Shown here: positions 1 to 8,246 of the stretch, one piece after another
Numbering within the stretch: position 1 is the first letter of the stretch
Layout: each line of letters starts with the position of its first letter
NCBI RefSeq assembly: GCF_014652835.1
Contig: NZ_BMZO01000005.1
Coordinates: 115,535 to 179,534 of the forward strand
Length of the DNA: 64,000 nt
Direction: 5' to 3'
Source of the DNA: Limoniibacter endophyticus
GTDB taxonomy: Bacteria; Pseudomonadota; Alphaproteobacteria; Rhizobiales; Rhizobiaceae
Position numbers and translations under genes: made by a program
Notes under the pieces: generated by a model
Database searches by the model: none
The model's input: only the letters and a program-made list of their open reading frames with translations
What the model was told of the DNA's origin: nothing

Positions 1-71
1 GCCATTCCCTAAGGTGAAAAATTACGCTAGCTAGGCGCTATCACGGTTCAACCGAAGAGGGGTAGCCCGAC

Positions 72-1355
72 ATGCGTATCGGCGGCAGGCTGGCAGCAGC
101 CATTGAAATTCTCGAAGATATTGAAACACGGCATCGGCCGGCGTCAGATGCGTTGCGCGATTGGGGGCTGTCGCATCGTTTTGCCGGCTCCGGCGATCGT
201 GCGGCTATAGGCAATATCGTCTACGATGCATTGCGCCATCGCCGCTCGGCAGCTTGGCTGCTGGACGATGCGAGTCCGCGGGGCCTGGCGCTTGGCGCGC
301 TCCTGTTGGAATGGGGCTACGATGCAGATACGCTTGATGCGGAACTGGTGGATGACCGTTTCGCGCCATCGGCCCTGAGTGAGAAGGAGCGGGCAGCGAT
401 AGCTGAGCACTTCGGCAAACAGCCATCTGACGATATTCGCTCCGATGTGCCGGAATGGTGCGAACCACTGCTGCAAAAGACTTATGGTGATGATTGGGGG
501 AAAGAAGGCGAGGCCTTCTCGCAGCGTCCGCCGCTCGATTTGCGCGTCAATCGGCTGAAATCGGACACGTCTAAAGTGTTGGCTGCGTTGCACGGAACAG
601 GTGCCAGGAAGGCTGCGATCGCGCCTTTCGGCATCCGCATCGAGAAGGTCGAGGGTCGCGGTCGTCATCCGAATGTGCAGGCTGAGCCCGGTTTCCAGAA
701 GGGCTGGTTCGAGGTGCAGGACGAGGGGTCGCAGATCGTCGCCGAGCTTGCCACGCCGGATCAGCCAAATCAGGTGCTCGACTATTGCGCTGGCGCGGGA
801 GGCAAGACGCTGTCGCTCTCCGCCGCTTTCGACAACAAGGGGCAGATATTCGCCCATGATGCCGAGAAGGCGCGGCTGTCGCCTATTTTTGATCGTCTCA
901 AACGTGCCGGTGCGCGTAATGTACAGGCCATCACGGCGCAGCCCGCTCTGGATGCACTGGAAAACCAGATGGACCTGGTTCTGGTCGATGTGCCCTGCAC
1001 CGGTTCCGGCACGTGGCGTCGCAGGCCCGATGCGAAATGGCGCCTGACTGAGCGCCAGCTCGAAGTGCGTATGTCGGAACAGACCCAGATCCTGGATCAT
1101 GTTACGCGTTATGTGAAACCGGGCGGCACACTGGTCTACATTACCTGCTCGATTTTCCGCGAGGAAAATCAAGAGCAGATCGAAGCATTCCTGACGCGCC
1201 ACCCCGATTTTGTCGCCACCGATCACCACGCGCTGTGGGCCAAAAAGTTTCCGCACGCCAAAGAGCGTGCGATGGTCGATGCACATGGCATCATGCTGAG
1301 CGCTGCGACAAGCGGTACGGACGGCTTCTTCTTCTGCGCGATGACTCGCAACTGA
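72..1355 (+). CDS. rsmB: RsmB/NOP-type 16S rRNA (cytosine-C5) methyltransferase
   Basis: SAM-dependent rRNA m5C methyltransferase of the RsmB/Fmu family, a cytoplasmic ribosome-maturation enzyme. The 427-residue product has the family's usual length. The N-terminal part (about 1-150) is a NusB-like RNA-binding region. The Rossmann methyltransferase follows: the SAM loop LDYCAGAGGKT is near residue 236, motif IV DVPCTGSGTWRRRPDAKW near 305, and motif VI YITCSIF near 355 carries the catalytic cysteine. It is first in a run of chromosomal plus-strand genes left of the mobile element; only 71 bases precede it. Family assignment is firm; methylation of 16S C967 rather than another m5C site is inferred from the family. 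Confidence 0.93.
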   Translation: MRIGGRLAAAIEILEDIETRHRPASDALRDWGLSHRFAGSGDRAAIGNIVYDALRHRRSAAWLLDDASPRGLALGALLLEWGYDADTLDAELVDDRFAPSALSEKERAAIAEHFGKQPSDDIRSDVPEWCEPLLQKTYGDDWGKEGEAFSQRPPLDLRVNRLKSDTSKVLAALHGTGARKAAIAPFGIRIEKVEGRGRHPNVQAEPGFQKGWFEVQDEGSQIVAELATPDQPNQVLDYCAGAGGKTLSLSAAFDNKGQIFAHDAEKARLSPIFDRLKRAGARNVQAITAQPALDALENQMDLVLVDVPCTGSGTWRRRPDAKWRLTERQLEVRMSEQTQILDHVTRYVKPGGTLVYITCSIFREENQEQIEAFLTRHPDFVATDHHALWAKKFPHAKERAMVDAHGIMLSAATSGTDGFFFCAMTRN

Positions 1356-1411
1356 CGCGGGAACCAAACGGGTCGCATGCGAATTTCTCTCAACAGGTTC
1401 TGAGGAATAAC

Positions 1412-1864
1412 ATGCGGCGCGTTCTCTCCCTTATCATCTTTCTGGTCATAACCGTTGGTGGGGGGCTGGCCATCGGGCTCGCGACGCTTCCTGGCGAATG
1501 GTATGCGCAACTCGAAAAGCCTTTCTTCAACCCGCCGAGCTGGATTTTCTCGCCCGTCTGGACGGTTCTCTACGTTCTGATCGCTTTTGCCGGCTGGCGC
1601 ACTTTCGAGCAGGCGCGCAGCTCCGCCGGTATGAAGCTTTGGTTTGCCCAGCTGGTGCTGAACTTTCTTTGGTCGCCTTCCTTCTTCGGTGCGCAGCGTA
1701 TGGACCTCGCGCTTTTCGTCATCATCCTGTTGCTCATTACGATTCTTTTCTTCATTCGTGAGCGGTGGGGGAAGGACCGGATCGTCGCATACTGCTTCAT
1801 GCCGTACGCCGCATGGGTGGCATTCGCTACACTTCTCAATGCATCGCTTTTGATCCTCAACTGA
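1412..1864 (+). CDS. TspO/MBR family membrane protein
   Basis: Small integral membrane protein of the TspO/MBR (peripheral benzodiazepine receptor-like) family, which binds tetrapyrroles and acts in oxidative or light-related signalling in alphaproteobacteria. The 150-residue product has five hydrophobic segments and the family block from residue about 30 (LPGEWYAQLEKPFFNPPSW followed by FSPVWTVLYVLIAFAGWRTF). The reading frame extends upstream into rsmB, but the ATG at 1412 is chosen because a GAGGAA ribosome-binding site lies just before it and the first hydrophobic segment starts there. It lies 56 bases after rsmB. Family is clear; the physiological ligand cannot be read from sequence. Confidence 0.88.
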   Translation: MRRVLSLIIFLVITVGGGLAIGLATLPGEWYAQLEKPFFNPPSWIFSPVWTVLYVLIAFAGWRTFEQARSSAGMKLWFAQLVLNFLWSPSFFGAQRMDLALFVIILLLITILFFIRERWGKDRIVAYCFMPYAAWVAFATLLNASLLILN

Positions 1865-1948
1865 GGACGCACTCACTGATGCGGCAAACTTGTTTGCCGC
1901 ATTTGCCTCTGCCATAGTCGAGCCGTTCAAATATGAAGGTTCATGTTT

Positions 1949-2407
1949 ATGGCAGATGTCTTGACGCCCGATGCGAATTTTGAGCCGCGCGTGCGTAATT
2001 CCTTTGAGCGTCAGAAGGTGATGCACACACTGGGCGCGACGTTGACGCGTGTCGAGCAAGGCACCGTCGAAATTGAGTTGCCATTTTCCGAGGATCTAAC
2101 TCAGCAGCATGGTTTCATCCATGCCGGGATCATTTCCACAGGCCTGGACAGCGCGTGCGGCTATGCGGCCTACACGATGATGCCTCCGGAGGCAGCCGTT
2201 CTCACCGTCGAATTCAAGATCAATCTGCTTGTCCCGGCAAAGGGAGAGCGCTTTCTATTTCGGGGATCCGTGACCAAGCCCGGACGTACCATTCTTGTCG
2301 CCGATGGCCAGGCTTTTTCTTACAGCGAGGACGGGGAGGCGCGTCTCATCGCGACCATGACGGCGACCCTGATGACAATTACCGGGCGCGAAGGACTGGA
2401 AGGATGA
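1949..2407 (+). CDS. PaaI-family hotdog-fold thioesterase
   Basis: Acyl-CoA thioesterase-like hotdog protein of about 152 residues. The signature region, HGFIHAGIISTGLDSACGYAA near residue 53, matches the PaaI/YiiD active-site helix with its HxG and downstream D/S residues; the end, VTKPGRTILVADGQAFS, is the usual last strands of the fold. Two start codons are possible, at 1943 and 1949; 1949 is preferred because the GAAGGT ribosome-binding site at 1935-1940 is only 2 bases from the first but 8 from the second. The stop overlaps the next start (ATGA), so translation of the two is coupled. Substrate unknown. Confidence 0.85.
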   Translation: MADVLTPDANFEPRVRNSFERQKVMHTLGATLTRVEQGTVEIELPFSEDLTQQHGFIHAGIISTGLDSACGYAAYTMMPPEAAVLTVEFKINLLVPAKGERFLFRGSVTKPGRTILVADGQAFSYSEDGEARLIATMTATLMTITGREGLEG

Positions 2408-3066
2408 CTTTCCAAGAAACCATCGCGGGCGCGGGTACTTTGCGCACCATTGGCAACAGTTCCGTGCTTTATGTCATGGCGGTCGACGCCGAATATGGAC
2501 CGCATTTGCGCGAACGTATCGACCCGCTCATGACCGGGGTTGGTCCCATCGAGGCTGCGATCATCGTCACCGAACGGCTGGCACGGCTTAAGGCGGCGGG
2601 CAGTCTTCCAGATCTGCTGGTTTCACTTGGCTCTGCCGGTTCGCGCGTTCTGGAACAGACAAAGGTTTATCAGGCGTCGCACGTATCCTGGCGCGATATG
2701 GACGCAAGCGCGCTCGGTTTTGAAAAGGGATGTACGCCATTTATCGACCTGCCTGCCATGGTGGCGCTTGATCTCGTTGTCGAAGGCCTGCCGCAAGCCT
2801 CGCTTTCCACCGGGGCCAACGTCGTGTCGGGTGCAGATTACGATTCGATTGACGCGCATATGGTGGACATGGAGACGTTCGCAACATTGCGCGCCTGTCA
2901 ACGCTTTGGCGTCAAGCTCATTGCGCTGCGCGGCATTTCAGACGGCAAGGCCGAACTTACCCACGTTGATGACTGGCGCGAATATCTTCACGTGGTCGAT
3001 AAGAATCTGGCAGGCGCGGTTGAGAAGATCGAGCAGGCGGTGGCCGAGGGGCTTTTGTCGCGATAA
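2404..3066 (+). CDS. 5'-methylthioadenosine/S-adenosylhomocysteine nucleosidase-like protein
   Basis: Purine nucleoside phosphorylase-superfamily protein of 220 residues, best matched to MTA/SAH nucleosidases, which hydrolyse the glycosidic bond to release adenine. Visible landmarks are VMAVDAEYGPHL near residue 24 (the conserved glutamate region), TGVGPIEAA near 45, LGSAGS near 78, HMVDMETFA near 155 (the ribose-binding Met-Glu) and ALRGISDGK near 180 (the catalytic aspartate). It overlaps the thioesterase gene by four bases and ends 69 bases before guaA. A broader phosphorylase role remains possible. Confidence 0.8.
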   Translation: MTFQETIAGAGTLRTIGNSSVLYVMAVDAEYGPHLRERIDPLMTGVGPIEAAIIVTERLARLKAAGSLPDLLVSLGSAGSRVLEQTKVYQASHVSWRDMDASALGFEKGCTPFIDLPAMVALDLVVEGLPQASLSTGANVVSGADYDSIDAHMVDMETFATLRACQRFGVKLIALRGISDGKAELTHVDDWREYLHVVDKNLAGAVEKIEQAVAEGLLSR

Positions 3067-3135
3067 TATGGGATTCCGCGTTTCCATTGCGACGCAACCA
3101 TTGCAAATGATGCGAAATTTCTTTAATCGCCCGAC

Positions 3136-4698
3136 ATGAGCACGAGCACCCACCCAGATTCCGTCCTTATCCTCGATTTCGGCAGTCAGGTAACGCAGCT
3201 GATCGCGCGCCGCGTGCGCGAGGCAGGCGTGTTTTCTGAGATCGTGCCGTTTCAGTCCGCAGCCGAAGGTTTTGCCCGCATTAAGCCGAAAGCGGTCATC
3301 CTGTCGGGTAGCCCGCACTCGGCCGTCGATATTGGCAGCCCCCGCGCGCCGCAGGAAATCTTCTCCGCCGGCATTCCCGTTCTTGGCATATGCTATGGTG
3401 AACAGACCATGTGCGCCCAGCTGGGTGGCAAGGTCGAGAGCGGCCATCATCGCGAGTTTGGACGCGCCTTCCTTGACGTGAAGGAAAAGAGCGCGCTGTT
3501 CGATGGCGTGTGGGAGAGGGGCTCGCGTCATCAGGTCTGGATGAGCCACGGCGACCGCGTCACTGCTCTGCCAGAAGGCTTCAAGGTTATTGCCACGTCG
3601 GAAGGCGCCCCTTATGCGGCGATTGCCGATGAAGGGCGTCGCTTCTACGCCGTACAGTTTCATCCGGAAGTCGTGCACACACCGGATGGCGCAAAGCTGC
3701 TTTCGAATTTCGTGCACAATATCGCCGGCATCAAGGGCGACTGGACCATGGCCGCCTACCGTGAGCAGGCCATCAATGCCATTCGCGCCAAGGTCGGTTC
3801 CGGTAAGGTCATTTGCGCGCTTTCGGGCGGCGTGGACTCCTCCGTCGCGGCTTTGCTCGCGCATGAAGCCATCGGCGATCAGCTCACCTGCATTCTGGTT
3901 GACCATGGCCTGATGCGCAAGAACGAGGCGCGCGATGTCGTGGCTATGTTCCGGGAGCATTACAATCTGCCGCTCATTCTGGTCGATGCTGCCGATCGCT
4001 TCATCGGCGCGCTGGAGGGCGAGGCCGATCCGGAAGTGAAGCGCAAAACCATTGGCCGTCTGTTCATCGAAGTGTTTGAGGAAGAAGCCAAGAAGCTCGG
4101 CGGCGCCGATTTCCTTGTGCAGGGTACCCTTTATCCGGACGTCATCGAGAGCGTTTCTTTCACCGGCGGTCCGTCGGCAACGATCAAGTCGCATCATAAT
4201 GTGGGTGGTCTTCCCGAGCGCATGAACATGCAGCTCGTCGAACCCTTGCGGGAGTTGTTTAAGGACGAGGTCCGTGAGCTTGGTCGTGAACTCGGTCTTC
4301 CCGACAGCTTTATCGGTCGCCACCCTTTCCCGGGTCCGGGTCTTGCTATTCGCTGTCCCGGTGGCATCACCCGCGAAAAGCTCGAGATCCTGCGCGAAGC
4401 CGATGCGATCTACCTTGACGAGATTCGCAAGGCCGGCCTCTATGATGCGATCTGGCAGGCATTCGCTGTGCTGCTGCCGGTCCAGACCGTTGGTGTCATG
4501 GGGGATGGTCGCACCTATGAGTTCGTCTGCGCGTTGCGCGCTGTCACTTCCGTGGATGGCATGACGGCGGATTTCTATCACTACGATATGGATTTCCTCG
4601 GCCGCGCTGCCACTCGCATCATCAATGAGGTGCGTGGCATCAACCGCGTCGTCTACGACGTCACGTCGAAACCTCCCGGCACCATCGAGTGGGAATGA
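3136..4698 (+). CDS. guaA: GMP synthase (glutamine-hydrolysing)
   Basis: Converts XMP, glutamine and ATP to GMP in de novo purine synthesis. The 520-residue protein is full length. The class I amidotransferase domain comes first, with nucleophile Cys86 in GICYGEQ and the His/Glu of its triad in VQFHPE near 174-178. The ATP-pyrophosphatase domain has the PP-loop ALSGGVDSS near 230, and the C-terminal dimerisation domain ends in the conserved PPGTIEWE. Its 3' end is a known hotspot for genomic-island integration, and here an integrase follows within 300 bases; the coding sequence is kept intact across the junction, so the enzyme should remain functional. Confidence 0.97.
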   Translation: MSTSTHPDSVLILDFGSQVTQLIARRVREAGVFSEIVPFQSAAEGFARIKPKAVILSGSPHSAVDIGSPRAPQEIFSAGIPVLGICYGEQTMCAQLGGKVESGHHREFGRAFLDVKEKSALFDGVWERGSRHQVWMSHGDRVTALPEGFKVIATSEGAPYAAIADEGRRFYAVQFHPEVVHTPDGAKLLSNFVHNIAGIKGDWTMAAYREQAINAIRAKVGSGKVICALSGGVDSSVAALLAHEAIGDQLTCILVDHGLMRKNEARDVVAMFREHYNLPLILVDAADRFIGALEGEADPEVKRKTIGRLFIEVFEEEAKKLGGADFLVQGTLYPDVIESVSFTGGPSATIKSHHNVGGLPERMNMQLVEPLRELFKDEVRELGRELGLPDSFIGRHPFPGPGLAIRCPGGITREKLEILREADAIYLDEIRKAGLYDAIWQAFAVLLPVQTVGVMGDGRTYEFVCALRAVTSVDGMTADFYHYDMDFLGRAATRIINEVRGINRVVYDVTSKPPGTIEWE

Positions 4699-4700
4699 TT
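4670..4700. other. Candidate attL core within guaA 3' end
   Basis: The last codons of guaA (encoding PPGTIEWE) followed closely by a P4-like integrase suggest recombination occurred in this conserved 3' end, the usual guaA attachment site. The exact core cannot be fixed because the matching attR copy is not in the window. Confidence 0.45.
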
Positions 4701-4810
4701 CAGGCCCATCCAAACGCCGCCGACAACGCGCCAGAATTTCCCCTAACACTCTGATTAAAAATATTTTTTTATCCGCCACCTATCGAGACCTATCGGTGGG
4801 TAGCAATCAC

Positions 4811-4973
4811 AAGTACCGTCACGATTGACGGTGCTCGCTCATATTGATCACGGCCGTCTCAGAAAGTACCGTCGCAAGAGTTGAGGATCGTGACGGTACT
4901 TTTTTCAACATAAGTCACTGATAACAAAGTGATTTAGGCGTCACGAACCTCCCAAAACCGCATGACGGTACTT
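4811..4973. repeat. Four copies of an 11-bp box (AAGTACCGTCA) before the integrase
   Basis: AAGTACCGTCA occurs at 4811-4821, one-mismatch at 4864-4873, and inverted as TGACGGTACTT at 4891-4901 and 4963-4973. The first is also half of a hairpin ACCGTCA-CGAT-TGACGGT (4815-4832). Boxes of one sequence in both orientations next to a tyrosine integrase and its attachment site fit integrase arm-type or recombination-directionality-factor binding sites; autoregulatory operators of int are the alternative. The last box overlaps an ATG at 4962 and sits just upstream of the likely int ribosome-binding site. Confidence 0.6.
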
Positions 4974-4991
4974 TTCGGAGGCTGCGCGAAC

Positions 4992-6248
4992 ATGTTGACG
5001 GACGCTGCGCTTAAGGCGCTGAAACCAAAAGACAAAGTCTACAAGGTGTCAGACAGGGACGGCATGTATGCCCGTGTCACGCCGACAGGTCTGATCTCAT
5101 TCAGCCTGGATTACCGGCTGAATGGGCGCCGCGAGACCGTCTATCTCGGCAGGTACGGACGTGACGGCATTTCGCTCGCACGGGCTCGCGAACTCTGCCT
5201 GGACGCCAAACGCGCAGTCCGAGAGGGCCGCTCACCCGCAATTGAAAAACAGCGCGAGAAGCGCCGCCTGAAAGAGGCCAAGAGCTTCGGTCAGTTCGGC
5301 GAGAAGTGGCTGGACAAGGCTCCGATGGCGGACAGTACCAGAGCGATGCGGCGCTCGATCTTCGATCGAGAGTTGCTGCCCGTCTGGCGCAACCGGCTGC
5401 TGCGCGAAATCACCCCAGATGATCTGAGAGCTCTCTGCGCCAAGATCGTCGATCGCGGTGCGCCTGCAACGGCCATCCACGTCCGCGACATCCTCAAGCA
5501 GATCTACAGTTTCGCGATCCTGCACGGCGAGAAGGTGCCCAATCCCGCCGATGAAGTCGGCCCAGCTTCGATTGCTGCATTTCGGCCCAGAGACCGTGCG
5601 CTTTCACCGACAGAGATCCGCATCATGCTGAGGCAACTGGAGCATGTCCCGACTTTGCCGACCATTCGCCTCGGCATGAAGCTCTTCCTGCTGACGATGG
5701 TTCGTAAAAGCGAGCTGCAGGACGCCGTATGGGACGAAGTGGACTTCGAGAACGCGGTTTGGAGCATTCCGAAGGAGCGGATGAAGCGCTCCAAGCCACA
5801 CAATGTGTATCTTTCCCGACAGGCGCTCGACATCATGATCGCGCTCAAGACCTGTGCCGGCAATTCCCGGTATCTGCTGCCCTCGCGTTACGATGCGGAT
5901 GCCCCAATGTCGCGGGCGACGTTCAACCGCATCACCTACGCGGTGGTCGATCTGGCGCAGAAGGAGGGGCTGCCGCTCGAGCCGTTTACAGTCCATGATT
6001 TGCGACGGACCGGCTCAACGCTGCTGAATGAACTCGGTTTCAACAGCGACTGGATCGAGAAATGCCTCGCCCACGAGGACGGGCGATCTTCGCGCGGCGT
6101 CTACAACAAGGCAGAGTACGAGGTTCAGCGCCGCCATATGCTCCAGGAATGGTCGGACGTCGTTGACGCATGGGTGGAAGGTCGCAAGCGGCCTGTCACC
6201 CTTCTCCCCCCGACCATGCCTATGCTTGAGCCCGACCCTGCCCTTTGA
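4992..6248 (+). CDS. int: Tyrosine integrase (P4/DUF4102 type)
   Basis: Site-specific recombinase that would integrate and excise the element at guaA. The 418-residue product has the N-terminal DUF4102 arm-binding domain (MLTDAALKALKPKDKVYKVSD...), a core-binding domain at about 95-190 and the catalytic domain. Catalytic residues seen: Arg238 (TMVRKSEL), His335 and Arg338 (HDLRR), His361 (LAH) and a Tyr at 371 (VYNKAEY). The frame is open from an ATG at 4962, but that ATG lies inside a repeated box; 4992 has a CGGAGG ribosome-binding site 10 bases upstream and matches the usual family start. The 3' end overlaps the convergent AlpA-like gene by 29 bases. Confidence 0.92.
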   Translation: MLTDAALKALKPKDKVYKVSDRDGMYARVTPTGLISFSLDYRLNGRRETVYLGRYGRDGISLARARELCLDAKRAVREGRSPAIEKQREKRRLKEAKSFGQFGEKWLDKAPMADSTRAMRRSIFDRELLPVWRNRLLREITPDDLRALCAKIVDRGAPATAIHVRDILKQIYSFAILHGEKVPNPADEVGPASIAAFRPRDRALSPTEIRIMLRQLEHVPTLPTIRLGMKLFLLTMVRKSELQDAVWDEVDFENAVWSIPKERMKRSKPHNVYLSRQALDIMIALKTCAGNSRYLLPSRYDADAPMSRATFNRITYAVVDLAQKEGLPLEPFTVHDLRRTGSTLLNELGFNSDWIEKCLAHEDGRSSRGVYNKAEYEVQRRHMLQEWSDVVDAWVEGRKRPVTLLPPTMPMLEPDPAL

Positions 6249-6498
6249 CCGGCCGGAACTTCCGCTGGGCGACGTCGGGGTGTTTGGCGCGCGGGATTGG
6301 CCGCGTGCGCCGGCTTTCGAGCCACGCTTCGACCTCGGCAAGATCCCAGACGACGCATCTGGGTGAAAGGGCAAAGCGGCGAGGAAATTCTCCGCGCTGC
6401 TCCATTTCGTAAATGGTGCTGTCCGCCAGAGGAACGATTTCTCGCAGTTCATTCCTCCGGATCGAACGTTTGACGGGGCGGTCGCTAACGGATGGCAT
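6220..6498 (-). CDS. AlpA-like helix-turn-helix protein, candidate excisionase
   Basis: A 92-residue MerR/AlpA-type DNA-binding protein: RRNELREIVPLADSTIYEMEQRGEFPRRFALSPRCVVWDLAEVEAWLESRR is the typical AlpA block, and a basic tail follows. AlpA-like proteins next to island integrases often serve as recombination directionality factors or activate int. The start at 6498 is supported by an AGGAGC site six bases upstream on the minus strand; the frame is open further upstream without such a signal. It converges on int and overlaps its end, which could couple their expression antagonistically. The role in excision is inferred from position. Confidence 0.75.
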   Translation of the reverse strand: MPSVSDRPVKRSIRRNELREIVPLADSTIYEMEQRGEFPRRFALSPRCVVWDLAEVEAWLESRRTRPIPRAKHPDVAQRKFRPVKGQGRAQA

Positions 6499-6704
6499 CT
6501 GCAGCTCCTGATCGTGGTGCGCTGATGCGATTGGAGCCGATATGTGCCGATAAGGGCCAGCAGAAATTGGCCGCGGCGTATGGTCGGCGGCCATGGCGTG
6601 CAGATCGGACAGGCTTGATGCTGATCGCGGTCTCTTCTCAGGCGGGTTCCCTCCTTTTAGGCCCCACCGCGGTTCCTAGAGTGAGAGTGCAGACGGGGTT
6701 TGCC

Positions 6705-6752
6705 GTGACGGGTTGAAGGTCGGGAGAGAGGCTTCCGGCGCCCGTCGCGGAG
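6705..6752 (+). promoter_or_regulatory. Hairpin leader motif, copy 1 (before the ArdC-like gene)
   Basis: First of three copies of a conserved leader. GACGGG near the start pairs with CCCGTC at its end, enclosing a smaller stem around CGGGAG/CTTCCG. A GGAG ribosome-binding site follows the outer stem by two bases and the start codon is at 6762. This copy diverges from the other two and has an in-frame TGA, so it does not encode a conserved peptide; an RNA or operator function is more likely. Confidence 0.6.
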
Positions 6753-6761
6753 ACAATCCCG

Positions 6762-7721
6762 ATGGCCAGACAGAACCACGCCGCACGCGGCGGCGGCGAC
6801 CGCACCAATCTCTATGACGAGATCACCGCGAAAATCATCAACGAGCTGGAGCAAGGGCGGTTGCCCTGGGTCCAGCCCTGGGGCACGGCGGCGAAGGCAC
6901 CGCTCGCGATGCCGAGGAATGCCGCGACGGCCCGGCAATATTCCGGGATCAACATTCTGATCCTCTGGGGCGCCGTTGTTCAATACGGCTATCCGACCCA
7001 GCATTGGCTGACTTTCCGCCAGGCCCTGTCGCTCGGCGGCAATGTCCGGAAAGGTGAGCGCGGCACGACCGTCGTCTATGCCGACCGCTTCACGCCCGAG
7101 GATGAGAAGCGCCGCGCGCGGGAGACGGGGGAGGAAGCTGGCAGCATCCCGTTTCTCAAACGCTTCACCGTGTTCAACACGGCGCAATGCGAGGGCTTGC
7201 CTGAGGATGTTGCTATCGAGGCGCCGCCACCGCCGCCCCACATGATCGAGCCAAGGGTCGAGGCGCTGATCCGGGCGACCGGAATCGACTTTCGCATCGG
7301 GGGGAACCAGGCCTTCTATGTTCCAGCGCACGATTATGTTCAGGTGCCGCCGCCACAGGCCTATTTCGAGCCGATCGACTGGCACCGGACCGCCTTGCAC
7401 GAGCTGGGGCACGCCACCGGCCATGCCTCCCGGCTTGGGCGGGATATGTCGGGCCGCTTCGGCACCAGGAAATACGCATTCGAAGAACTGGTCGCCGAAA
7501 TGAACGCGGCCTTCTGCTGCGCCTCGATCGGCGTTGTGCCGACCGTACGCCATGCCGACTACATCGGCTCCTGGCTCGAGGTGCTGCGCGAGGACAACCG
7601 CGCCATCGTCCGCGCCGCTTCCCAGGCCAGCAAGGCAGCCGATTGGCTGCTGGCGCATCTGCCCGCCGAAGACACTGGCGAAGCGGATACAGCGTCGACG
7701 GATCGGAGGGCCGCGGCATGA
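6762..7721 (+). CDS. ArdC-like antirestriction protein (zincin-like)
   Basis: ArdC-family protein (DUF1738 N-terminal ssDNA-binding domain plus zincin metallopeptidase domain), 319 residues. Homologues protect incoming single-stranded plasmid DNA from host restriction during conjugation. The N-terminal half contains the family block LYDEITAKIINELEQGRLPWVQPW; the peptidase motif HELGH is at 213-217, and the third zinc ligand is likely in FEELVAEMNAAF near 240. It lies downstream of leader motif copy 1 and overlaps the DUF2958 gene by four bases. Early-transferred position on a conjugative element fits an anti-host role, which is inferred from the family. Confidence 0.88.
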   Translation: MARQNHAARGGGDRTNLYDEITAKIINELEQGRLPWVQPWGTAAKAPLAMPRNAATARQYSGINILILWGAVVQYGYPTQHWLTFRQALSLGGNVRKGERGTTVVYADRFTPEDEKRRARETGEEAGSIPFLKRFTVFNTAQCEGLPEDVAIEAPPPPPHMIEPRVEALIRATGIDFRIGGNQAFYVPAHDYVQVPPPQAYFEPIDWHRTALHELGHATGHASRLGRDMSGRFGTRKYAFEELVAEMNAAFCCASIGVVPTVRHADYIGSWLEVLREDNRAIVRAASQASKAADWLLAHLPAEDTGEADTASTDRRAAA

Positions 7722-8122
7722 TCCTCCTGACCAGCACCCAGCGCGAGCAGCTCCTCGCCAATGGCCGCCAGAGCGATGTCGACCATGTCCCCGTGGTAAA
7801 ATTCTTCAATCCGTTGGGTAGCGGCGTCTGGCTTGCGACCGAATTGGATAGCGACGGTGACACCCTTTTCGGCCTTGCCGATCTGGGGTTTCCAGAGCTT
7901 GGAAGCTGGAGCCTTGGCGAAATGCAGGCGATCCGCTTGCCCTTTGACATGAGGATCGAGCGCGATCTGCACTTCACCGGCGATTTCCCGATCTCGGTCT
8001 GGGCTGACATGGCGCGGCGGGCCGGTGGCATCCGCGAGGCCGAGCGCATTCTTTACTCCGGCGCCCGAGCCGCCTCCACGCCGACCCGGAAACAGACCGA
8101 TACACAGAGCCGGAAACACTGA
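7718..8122 (+). CDS. DUF2958 domain protein
   Basis: A 134-residue protein recognisable as DUF2958 from MILLTSTQREQLLANG at the start, PVVKFFNPLGSGVWLATEL near residue 30 and FGLADLGFPELGSWSL near 60. Function is unknown; the family occurs almost only on plasmids and ICEs, beside ArdC-like and ParB-like genes as here. Start at 7718 overlaps the ArdC-like stop (ATGA), implying translational coupling. No membrane segments or catalytic motif seen. Confidence 0.8.
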   Translation: MILLTSTQREQLLANGRQSDVDHVPVVKFFNPLGSGVWLATELDSDGDTLFGLADLGFPELGSWSLGEMQAIRLPFDMRIERDLHFTGDFPISVWADMARRAGGIREAERILYSGARAASTPTRKQTDTQSRKH

Positions 8123-8189
8123 ATCCCGCTTCTCCGGCTTTACGATTTTGCGCCGCTCTCTTGAGAGGAAGAGGGCGGCGCTTTGCTTC

Positions 8190-8232
8190 GTGACGGGTTG
8201 GTGGCCGGAGAGAGAGGCTCCCGGCGCCCGTC
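8190..8232 (+). promoter_or_regulatory. Hairpin leader motif, copy 2 (before the ParB-like gene)
   Basis: A 43-base element identical to copy 3 at 11100-11142. GACGGG (8192-8197) pairs with CCCGTC (8227-8232); an inner stem GCCGGAG/CTCCCGGC surrounds an AGAGAG loop. GGAG follows the outer stem and the ATG is at 8247. Confidence 0.65.
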
Positions 8233-8246
8233 ATGGAGTAAGGCAT

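Noticed and set aside
144-1367. Long minus-strand frame opposite rsmB
   Set aside because: Shadow of the intact rsmB; composition is Arg/His-rich and no family is seen.
2938-4779. 613-residue minus-strand frame opposite guaA
   Set aside because: guaA is intact with all motifs; the antisense frame is a GC-codon shadow.
4962-4991. ATG at 4962 as int start
   Set aside because: It lies in a repeated box with no ribosome-binding site; 4992 has CGGAGG and the family N-terminus.
8025-8246. In-frame upstream extension of the ParB-like gene
   Set aside because: It translates the end of the DUF2958 gene and the repeated leader; the leader and GGAG site place the start at 8247.
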